This document shows, piece by piece, positions 1-4,962 of a stretch of 11,776 nucleotides of DNA. This DNA comes from Leucobacter sp. (lineage in GTDB: Bacteria; Actinomycetota; Actinomycetes; Actinomycetales; Microbacteriaceae). The notes below the pieces were generated by a model, which saw only the letters and a list, made by a program, of their open reading frames with translations, had not been told where the DNA came from and did not search any database. The stretch's first letter is position 1. The number at the start of each line of letters is the position of its first letter. The stretch lies in assembly GCA_012510755.1 (NCBI GenBank), contig JAAZHL010000010.1:1-11776 (forward strand), given 5' to 3'. The position numbers and the translations under genes were made by a program.

Positions 1-225
1 AACAATCACCTCGACCGCACCAAGGGCATTTTCGACCTCGGTGAACGCTGCATCGATCGATGCAGCATCGCCCATGTCAGCCCGCACCGTCAAGGCCCCC
101 GAAGGGCCTTCGCCCGAACGAGCGGTGACGGCCACCCGATGACCCTCGGCAATCATTCGCTCGGCGATGGCATAGCCGATGCCGCGATTGCCGCCAGTGA
201 TGAGAACGGTGCGAGGTGTGGTCAT
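1..225 (-). CDS. fabG: 3-oxoacyl-ACP reductase FabG (SDR family), N-terminal part only
   Basis: Minus-strand frame starting at ATG 225 and running off the left edge: 75 residues with no stop. The N-terminus reads MTTPRTVLITGGNRGIGYAI, giving the NAD(P)-binding TGGNRGIG motif (residues 10-17) of short-chain dehydrogenases. It continues into a Rossmann-fold beta-alpha-beta unit with an RADMGD acidic turn near residues 48-53. FabG reduces 3-oxoacyl-ACP to 3-hydroxyacyl-ACP with NADPH in the cytosolic type II fatty-acid synthase. A good ribosome site (GAAAGGA) lies six bases upstream of the ATG. It is transcribed divergently from the DUF3099 gene. The catalytic Ser-Tyr-Lys residues lie outside the window, so assignment to FabG rather than another SDR rests on the N-terminus and the neighbours seen in related actinobacteria. 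SDR membership is certain; the exact substrate is inferred. Confidence 0.85.
   Translation of the reverse strand, partial: MTTPRTVLITGGNRGIGYAIAERMIAEGHRVAVTARSGEGPSGALTVRADMGDAASIDAAFTEVENALGAVEVIV
47..66. repeat. 20-bp perfect palindrome inside fabG
   Basis: A perfect 20-base palindrome centred on CATCGATCGATG, with GCTG and CAGC at its ends. It lies inside the coding region and encodes part of an Asp-Ala-Ala-Ser-Ile-Asp-Ala-Ala stretch. It may be a by-product of the repeated amino acids rather than a protein-binding site. Confidence 0.6.
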
Positions 226-288
226 GGCGATCCTTTCGTGATGCTCTCGCCCAGCCTAGTAGCAGCAGACAGGAGTAAAGTTGGTGAA

Positions 289-648
289 GTGACACAGCAG
301 TTTGACGTGACTTCTGTCGGGGTAAACCCCGCAGACGATCGCGCGCACCGAATGCGCATGTACTTTCTTGCCATGTCGCTGCGCGTCGTCTGCATCGTGT
401 CGCTCATCTGGGCTCGCGGCTATTGGCTGATTCTCGTCGGCATCGGTGCGGTGGTCTTGCCCTACCTCGCGGTGTTGATAGCCAACCAGGTGTCGCACGT
501 GGGCGGCCGTGCCCCCAGTGCGCCCACTCCCCTGCAACTGACCTCGACCTCGCACACCGCGGCGCCTGAATCGTCCGTGCCCAGGCCCACCGTGATCGTG
601 GTTGACGAACCTGCTGAGCGGCGCTCACAGACAACGGAGCAGCAGTGA
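289..648 (+). CDS. DUF3099 family membrane protein
   Basis: Small membrane protein of unknown function. The diagnostic part is MRMYFLAMSLRVVCIVSL followed by a short basic/aromatic turn (WARGYW) and a second hydrophobic segment, LVGIGAVVLPYLAVLIANQ. This two-helix hairpin with a short loop is characteristic of DUF3099 proteins of actinobacteria. The tail is Pro/Thr/Ser-rich and ends in a charged stretch. I prefer GTG 289 (119 residues): an AGGAG lies at 271-275, rather far upstream at 13 bases. ATG 241 is an alternative that adds 16 residues but leaves only 15 bases to the divergent fabG start. The frame is also open upstream to 139, but that part overlaps fabG and is implausible. Its stop overlaps the next gene's start (GTGA), so translation is probably coupled. 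Confidence 0.8.
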   Translation: MTQQFDVTSVGVNPADDRAHRMRMYFLAMSLRVVCIVSLIWARGYWLILVGIGAVVLPYLAVLIANQVSHVGGRAPSAPTPLQLTSTSHTAAPESSVPRPTVIVVDEPAERRSQTTEQQ

Positions 649-875
649 TCAGGTCGATGGGCAGCGCACCTCAGCTGCAGCATGCGTGCTCACGTGCCGG
701 TTGTGACGACGAGGCAAGCTGGGCAATTCAGTGGCGCAACCCGAAAATTCACGACGCAACACGCCGCAAAACCTGGCTCGCCTGCGAGGCTCATCGCGGG
801 TACCTCGTCGACTTTCTCGAAGCCAGATCATATCCGTTTGAAGTGATTGCTGTAAGCGAGTTGATCACACAATGA
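645..875 (+). CDS. Small conserved CX4C...CX2H protein (putative zinc-binding)
   Basis: A 76-residue protein starting at GTG 645, which overlaps the preceding stop as GTGA. A GGAG ribosome site sits at 636-639, five bases upstream; ATG 657 is a less likely start. It carries Cys15-X4-Cys20 and Cys47-X2-His50 around a conserved central part (SWAIQWRNPKIH and RKTWLACEAH). This arrangement could bind one zinc ion, which is inference. There is no membrane segment. From memory, short relatives next to SURF1 in actinobacteria often carry the label 'acetone carboxylase'. At this length it cannot be that large multi-subunit enzyme, and nothing here supports the label. Its position between DUF3099 and SURF1 with overlaps on both sides suggests co-expression, but the function is unknown. 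Confidence 0.85.
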   Translation: MIRSMGSAPQLQHACSRAGCDDEASWAIQWRNPKIHDATRRKTWLACEAHRGYLVDFLEARSYPFEVIAVSELITQ

Positions 876-1729
876 CCCAACTGGTGCAGCACGTCGGCTG
901 GAGCTTCTTGCGAAGTCGACGCTGGCTCGGCTATTTCGCGTTGCTGATCATCTTCTCGATCGCTTGCGTGTGGTTGGGCAACTGGCAGTTCGAGCGGCGC
1001 GCACAGGCACAGGCAGAAATCGCGCGTATCGATGCCAACTACGACGCAGTCGCGGTGCCATTGGCCGAAGCCATCGCCGACCCCACGCAATTCGATGAAG
1101 ACACGTTGAAATGGCAACCCGTCGTGCTGCACGGCCACTACACCGGTGAGACGTTTCTTGCACGCAACCGCCCGGGCCCGGGCGGGGTCGGTTCAAACCT
1201 CATTCACGCGTTCTTGACCGATGCCGGCACCGTCTTCTATATCGATCGCGGCTGGGTTGCAGTGTCAGGCACCGATGAAGTGCCTGCAGACCTGCCCAAA
1301 CCCCCTACCGGGCAGACCACGGTGACTGCGCGCTTGCGCGCCGCTGAACCACAGATTGCTGGCCGCACCTCGGCGGGCAGATTCGTTGCGAGTGTGCACC
1401 CAACAGAACTCGCAGCGCTCGACGACGAGCAGGCTCAGATCTACAGCGCATCGTACGGACAGCTCATCTCAGAAGAGCCCGCGGGCGCTACCGGTGCGCT
1501 CGCGGCTCGACCAGAACGTGACGAGGGCCCCCACCTGTCATACGCACTGCAGTGGTACGTCTTCATCATCATTGCGGCAGTCGGCGTTGGGTATGCGGCA
1601 CGGCAAGAGTACCGGGGCCTGAACGCTGAACACGAGTCGGTGGTGCGTGACGAGCAACGTCGCGAAGCGCGCAAGAAGCGCCGTGGGCCAACCGACGCAG
1701 ACGAAGAAGACGCGCTCTTAGATAGCTGA
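872..1729 (+). CDS. SURF1 family cytochrome c oxidase assembly protein
   Basis: 285 residues, starting at ATG 872 inside an ATGA overlap with the upstream stop. It has the full SURF1 layout. An N-terminal membrane helix (about 20-37) runs into LGNWQFERR (35-43), the family's W-Q-x-x-R signature. A large extracytoplasmic domain carries ARNRPGPGG (97-105) and IDRGWV (124-129). A C-terminal helix (about 222-241) opens with HLSYALQWYVF (221-231), the second family signature. A charged cytoplasmic tail (248-285) follows, basic then acidic. SURF1 proteins assist cytochrome aa3 oxidase assembly, probably by handling heme a for subunit I. The heme A synthase gene ctaA at the right end of this window fits that role. 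A perfect 18-base palindrome (1168-1185) falls within the NRPGPGG codons. Length and motifs are normal for the family. Confidence 0.95.
   Translation: MTQLVQHVGWSFLRSRRWLGYFALLIIFSIACVWLGNWQFERRAQAQAEIARIDANYDAVAVPLAEAIADPTQFDEDTLKWQPVVLHGHYTGETFLARNRPGPGGVGSNLIHAFLTDAGTVFYIDRGWVAVSGTDEVPADLPKPPTGQTTVTARLRAAEPQIAGRTSAGRFVASVHPTELAALDDEQAQIYSASYGQLISEEPAGATGALAARPERDEGPHLSYALQWYVFIIIAAVGVGYAARQEYRGLNAEHESVVRDEQRREARKKRRGPTDADEEDALLDS
1168..1185. repeat. 18-bp perfect G/C palindrome inside the SURF1 gene
   Basis: CCGCCCGGGCCCGGGCGG reads identically on both strands and lies inside the SURF1 coding region at Asn-Arg-Pro-Gly-Pro-Gly-Gly. It could fold into a strong mRNA hairpin, but with no loop-forming bases at the centre and no U-tract it is not a terminator. 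It may be only a consequence of Pro/Gly codons in a GC-rich genome. Confidence 0.6.
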
Positions 1730-1766
1730 CCTGGCGCAGAACAGTCGACTGCGTGCTGCTGCACTG

Positions 1767-1775
1767 TGGTAGATT
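1767..1775 (+). promoter_or_regulatory. Candidate extended -10 promoter element for the four-cysteine membrane gene pair
   Basis: TGGTAGATT matches the extended -10 pattern TGN-TAnnnT (hexamer TAGATT, 4 of 6 to TATAAT) in the SURF1 to 1836 gap. A start of transcription near 1782 would give a leader of about 50 bases reaching the GGAGG at 1827-1831. A weak -35-like TCGACT lies at 1745-1750, but the spacing of 19 is long. The call rests on sequence pattern only. Confidence 0.35.
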
Positions 1776-1826
1776 TTGTACACTCTGTTCAGAACGGTTT
1801 GCAGCGAGCAGTGCAAGCATCGAGTT

Positions 1827-1831
1827 GGAGG
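1827..1831 (+). promoter_or_regulatory. Ribosome binding site that decides the start at 1836
   Basis: GGAGG lies four bases before GTG 1836 and one base before GTG 1833. This strong match is why I start the downstream protein here and not at TTG 1776, where the frame is open but no ribosome site is visible. Confidence 0.5.
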
Positions 1832-1835
1832 TGTG

Positions 1836-2699
1836 GTGCTCGATCCGACGCAAACGGTTGCCGACTCGGCCCCTCCCCCGAAACCGCCCAAAGACAAGGG
1901 CAAGTTCTGGACTCGCACGAAGGTTATTCTGTCGGGCACCCTCGCATTTGTCGGAGCAGTGACGGGCGTGATCAGTATCGTTCCGATTCTCACGCGCGAC
2001 GCGACCAACTTCTCACATCTCGAGATCGCAGCTGAACCGGTAGCCAGCGACACCACTGAGTGGGCGATTCCGATTGAAGCGCTCGATGCTGAGTTTCCGC
2101 TTGGCGGTGTCGGCTGCGGACCCGAGCAGCTCGAGTGGCTGGGCACCCACGCTGAGCCGATACAGCGCAGTTTCATGCTCAACCTGCGCAACAGCGCGCG
2201 CGAAGGGGCGATGCTCGCGTTGACAGAGTTCCGTTCGACGACACAGGGTGACGAGGATCGCGGAGCAATCAGGGTGCGCCTCGTATGCGCGCCCAGCGGC
2301 GTGCTGCCCCAATCGGCGTACTACGCGAAACTGCCAGCCGATGATCCGAGCGCCGAGGCCGTGCATGTGCGGGTCGAGGCCGGCGCCGCACCGAACTCAT
2401 CGCCAGAGATACCTGTAGCGTTCAATCTGGCTCCCGGTGAGAGCGGCAAAGTGCCGATCGACCTGTTTAGCCGCAACCCGGTTGTTGGTGCAATGCAGGT
2501 CACGGTGTTGAGTCGTGACGAGGCCCGCACCGTTGAGATTGCCGGCAGCGAATTTGAGATGCCCGCGTTGCTTTTCGGAGGTGAAATGTTTCTCTTCACA
2601 ACGAACGAGGGACTCGTCTGTAATCGCGTCGAGTCTGGCACGCTGCTGCCATGCACGGTCGACGAGCTGGGGCACGAGTGGCAGGCGGCCGCACGATGA
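1836..2699 (+). CDS. Unrecognised single-pass membrane protein with four-cysteine extracytoplasmic domain (paralogue 1)
   Basis: 287 residues from GTG 1836. I do not recognise the family. Visible parts are a short Pro/Lys-rich cytoplasmic N-terminus (12-29), one membrane helix (about 30-52), and a roughly 230-residue ectodomain. The positive residues before the helix predict N-in, C-out topology. The protein has exactly four cysteines, 94, 151, 262 and 273, all in the ectodomain, consistent with two disulfides. Around them the motifs GCGPEQLEWL, RLVCAPSG, VAFNLAPGES and GLVC recur in the next gene (TCSEAQFAWL, FQCPAPG, VTLNLAPGEV, VFVC) in the same order, so the two are paralogues. The stop overlaps the downstream start (ATGA), so translation is probably coupled. 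No catalytic motif is evident. A surface binding or sensing role is a guess from topology only. Confidence 0.8.
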   Translation: MLDPTQTVADSAPPPKPPKDKGKFWTRTKVILSGTLAFVGAVTGVISIVPILTRDATNFSHLEIAAEPVASDTTEWAIPIEALDAEFPLGGVGCGPEQLEWLGTHAEPIQRSFMLNLRNSAREGAMLALTEFRSTTQGDEDRGAIRVRLVCAPSGVLPQSAYYAKLPADDPSAEAVHVRVEAGAAPNSSPEIPVAFNLAPGESGKVPIDLFSRNPVVGAMQVTVLSRDEARTVEIAGSEFEMPALLFGGEMFLFTTNEGLVCNRVESGTLLPCTVDELGHEWQAAAR

Positions 2700-3850
2700 C
2701 CCACGAACAGATTGCCGCCGAGCTGGCAGACCCGCACACGAGCGCCGAGCGGCTACATCAGTTAGCCAGTGCACACCCCGAATTTGGCCTGCAGATCGCC
2801 AGCCATCCGAACTGTTATCCGGAGTTGCGCGAGTGGGTGCTGGCTCAATCTCAGCAGGCTATACCAGCCGAAGCGTCCGGCTCACCGCAGCCGGCCCCCG
2901 CCACCACACCGAAGCGGTCGAAGAAGGCACTTGGTGTTGCGCTCGCAATTATTCTTCCCGCTATTGCTGTGGCAAGCGTGGCTATTCCGTTTCTCGCGAA
3001 CCTGTCTGAAACTGAGAGTTCTGCAGACACGATTCGCTTGGAGCCTCCGAGCGAAGAGTCTGCCAGCGAAATCAGCATGCAGGTGATTGGTGAGGTGGAC
3101 TCACCGACCTTCGGCAATACCGACTGGTTTGTGCGGGCAGATGCACCGATTGAGACCTTTCCGCTAGATGCTCCAGTCGACGCGTACGGCACCTACGGCA
3201 CCTGCAGTGAGGCGCAGTTCGCGTGGCTTGAGCAGCACGGTGGACGGATCGGCATGAGCCATGACCCGGGCGCCGGGCTCAGCCTGACACTACATAACAG
3301 CTCGACCACAGGCGCCTCGATGCCGATTGGCAACATCAGGTTTGAGGGCGAAGAGGTCGAGTCGGTAGCTTTTGTGAGCTTTCAATGCCCTGCACCAGGC
3401 AGAGGTGACGCGCCATGGGGCCAGCCCCTTTTGATCGGCGTCACAGGCGATGAAGCGTTGTATGGTGAGGCGCTAGGTGTCTCTGGTGATGGTGTGCAGC
3501 CAGAAGGCTCCCCCGTCACCCTCAATCTTGCTCCTGGCGAAGTCAGCGTACTTAAACTCACCCGCGATGACACCGTAGATACGCAACGCAGATATGAGGG
3601 GCGTATTGTCGCCGATCTGATCGACGGGAGTAATGAGACGCTCGTGCTCGCCGAAGACGTCGTCTTTTACCGCGCACCCGTTCCAAATTTCTACGTGGGA
3701 TACGAGCCGGGCTATTCTTCAAACGTGTTCGTTTGCGCGAGCCCCGCCTTCTCGACTGAGGTGACCTCTTGGGGGTGGCACAAGCCCCGGCCGTGCAGTC
3801 TCGCAGAAGCGGCCGCCGTGCTGCAGGAGGCCGCCGCTGCTGGGCAATAG
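2696..3850 (+). CDS. Variant leucine-rich-repeat / membrane protein with four-cysteine extracytoplasmic domain (paralogue 2)
   Basis: 384 residues from ATG 2696, which overlaps the upstream stop as ATGA. Residues 1-48 (IAAELADPHTSAERLHQLAS ... SHPNCYPELREWV) match the variant leucine-rich repeat (LRV) pattern of actinobacteria, in which a 'NPxxPPELLxxLA'-like unit repeats; here it reads HPNCYPELREWV. A Pro/Ala/Lys linker (55-77) precedes one membrane helix (about 78-100), then a Ser/Glu-rich stalk and an ectodomain. That domain has Cys170, 231, 347 and 367, aligned in order with the four cysteines of the preceding protein. Basic residues before the helix place the LRV part in the cytoplasm. 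The frame is open upstream to 2651, but that start would overlap paralogue 1 more deeply. Function is unknown; LRV domains are usually thought to bind partners. Two-sided architecture suggests linking a cytosolic partner to a surface domain (inference). Confidence 0.85.
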   Translation: MTHEQIAAELADPHTSAERLHQLASAHPEFGLQIASHPNCYPELREWVLAQSQQAIPAEASGSPQPAPATTPKRSKKALGVALAIILPAIAVASVAIPFLANLSETESSADTIRLEPPSEESASEISMQVIGEVDSPTFGNTDWFVRADAPIETFPLDAPVDAYGTYGTCSEAQFAWLEQHGGRIGMSHDPGAGLSLTLHNSSTTGASMPIGNIRFEGEEVESVAFVSFQCPAPGRGDAPWGQPLLIGVTGDEALYGEALGVSGDGVQPEGSPVTLNLAPGEVSVLKLTRDDTVDTQRRYEGRIVADLIDGSNETLVLAEDVVFYRAPVPNFYVGYEPGYSSNVFVCASPAFSTEVTSWGWHKPRPCSLAEAAAVLQEAAAAGQ

Positions 3851-3864
3851 ACCCCCGTCATTCT

Positions 3865-3931
3865 GCACCAGTTCCCGTCACGCTGTGCGCAAGTCGCAGC
3901 ATCTCACAGACCCGAGCCACTAAACTGGTGC
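3865..3931. repeat. 9-bp inverted repeat framing the gap before the cutinase gene
   Basis: GCACCAGTT (3865-3873) and its exact reverse complement AACTGGTGC (3923-3931) flank 49 bases. The right arm ends three bases before ATG 3934 and overlaps the putative -10 box. It could be an operator for a dimeric regulator or an RNA/DNA hairpin, though the loop is long. No evidence chooses between these or chance. Confidence 0.5.
3921..3926 (+). promoter_or_regulatory. Candidate -10 box for a leaderless cutinase transcript
   Basis: TAAACT fits the actinobacterial TAnnnT -10 pattern and ends seven bases before ATG 3934. The first transcribed base would therefore be about the A of the start codon. No Shine-Dalgarno-like sequence is present before the ATG, which agrees with leaderless expression. 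No convincing -35 hexamer was found. Confidence 0.4.
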
Positions 3932-3933
3932 GA

Positions 3934-4887
3934 ATGCAGTGGTCGCTCAAAAGACATAGCGTGCAGAGAATTCGCGGCGCGAAACAGGCACGTGCGCGGG
4001 TGCTTACCGCGATCCTCGCACCAACCATTGCACTCACGCTCAGCTCGTGTGCCCAAGTGCCCGACCCAGAAGAGACGATCGACACGCTCACCTCGGTCAC
4101 CGAGGCACCCGAGATAGACGAGTCGTCGGCCCTCGACGAATACAACGTCGAACTCTTCCCCACCCCAATCGTAGAGCCGCTCGAGTGCACGCCATACCTG
4201 GTGATTACGGCGCGCGGCACCGCTGAACCGAAGAAGAAAAACCAGCTGCTTTCGCCCATCGTGCGAGAACTCGTGAAAGCCAGACCAGGCCAAGTCACGA
4301 CACTCGATCTCGACTACCCCGCCGACGCAGACGTGAACCTCGGAGGCACCCAGGGCGTGCGCATGCTGCTCGACACGCTGCGCGTGCAGACCGAGACCTG
4401 CGCCGAGCAGAAGTTCGTGCTCTTGGGGTATTCGCAGGGCGCGCTCGTCATCGGCGACGCGCTGGCAGAGCCAGCCACGCGGCTCGTTGGTCACCAAGCT
4501 GGCGAGCTGAGCGAAGAAGCAGCCGACCGGGTGATCGCCATTGTGTTCTACGGTGACCCCCGATTCTCGGGTGCCGAACCACACAATTACGGCGACTACG
4601 ACGAACAGCGGGACGGAATCTTGCCGCGAGCAGACGGGGCGCTCGATCGCTTCTCTGAACGCCTACGAGACTTCTGTGTCGCCCGAGACTTCATCTGCCA
4701 AAGCAGCACTCATCTCGATGAAGAGGGGCACGTCTCGTACTATACGAACGGAATGCAGCAAGACGGAGCCGCCTTCATCATCACGAGGCTTGATCCTCTG
4801 CTCCGTGAAGCCGAGACACCTCTCGAGGGCGAGACATCTCTAGAAACCGAAGCATCTCTCGACGCCGAGGCTCCCGCAGATCTGTAG
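3934..4887 (+). CDS. Cutinase-family serine esterase, predicted lipoprotein
   Basis: 317 residues from ATG 3934. A basic n-region and hydrophobic core (23-36) lead to the lipobox LSSC with Cys39, predicting a lipid-anchored extracytoplasmic protein. The alpha/beta-hydrolase cutinase domain spans about 85-290. It has the nucleophile elbow GYSQG (Ser167), the family signature C-X3-D-X2-C at Cys248-Asp252-Cys255 supplying the acid, and His266 in GHVSYY as the base. Cys85 and Cys156 probably form the second conserved disulfide. GDPRF (208-212) is also typical. Cutinases hydrolyse ester bonds in cutin, lipids or synthetic esters; the natural substrate here is unknown. The tail (294-314) is an acidic repeat of six-residue units. 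GTG 3928 is an alternative start. There is no ribosome site, suggesting a leaderless mRNA. It follows the membrane protein pair but has its own promoter candidate. Confidence 0.93.
   Translation: MQWSLKRHSVQRIRGAKQARARVLTAILAPTIALTLSSCAQVPDPEETIDTLTSVTEAPEIDESSALDEYNVELFPTPIVEPLECTPYLVITARGTAEPKKKNQLLSPIVRELVKARPGQVTTLDLDYPADADVNLGGTQGVRMLLDTLRVQTETCAEQKFVLLGYSQGALVIGDALAEPATRLVGHQAGELSEEAADRVIAIVFYGDPRFSGAEPHNYGDYDEQRDGILPRADGALDRFSERLRDFCVARDFICQSSTHLDEEGHVSYYTNGMQQDGAAFIITRLDPLLREAETPLEGETSLETEASLDAEAPADL
4813..4866 (+). repeat. 18-bp tandem repeat encoding an acidic cutinase tail
   Basis: Three diverged 18-base units (4813-4830, 4831-4848, 4849-4866) encode ETPLEG, ETSLET and EASLDA, followed by a partial EAP. 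They share the pattern GA(G/A)-(A/G)C(A)-(T/C)CT-CT(C/A)-GA. They add an acidic, probably disordered tail beyond the end of the cutinase fold. Confidence 0.75.
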
Positions 4888-4901
4888 CACTCCGCGAGTG
4901 C
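4887..4901 (+). terminator. Weak hairpin at the end of the cutinase gene
   Basis: GCACTC (4887-4892) pairs with GAGTGC (4896-4901) across a CGC loop, beginning at the last base of the cutinase stop codon. It has no U-tract after it, so it is at best a tractless terminator. It lies in the 75-base gap between the convergent cutinase and ABC-F genes. Confidence 0.3.
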
Positions 4902-4962
4902 CGTGTGCGAGCCAGGCAGCCACCAGCAGATCAGGGCAGCGCATCACCGCGGCACCGCGAGG

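Noticed and set aside
226..240. Shared bases around the fabG and ctaA starts (AGGATCGCC before a TGACCA start)
   Set aside because: Short similarity explained by a ribosome site plus a common second codon; not enough to call a shared regulatory element.
139..288. Upstream extension of the DUF3099 frame
   Set aside because: The extension to 139 overlaps the divergent fabG coding start, lacks a ribosome site and falls outside the conserved domain.
645..875. Acetone carboxylase subunit
   Set aside because: The protein is 76 residues with a Cys/His pattern only; no carboxylase feature is present.
1776..1835. TTG start at 1776 for the first four-cysteine membrane protein
   Set aside because: No ribosome site; it adds two cysteines on the cytoplasmic side and lies inside the predicted leader, while GGAGG precedes GTG 1836.
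3904..4584. Minus-strand open frame of about 226 codons opposite the cutinase gene
   Set aside because: The plus-strand frame encodes a complete cutinase with its catalytic triad; the opposite frame is a shadow.
4888..4962. Terminator for the ABC-F gene in the convergent gap
   Set aside because: Short G/C repeats (CACCGCGG-like) are present, but no stem with a workable loop and U-tract on the minus strand could be drawn.
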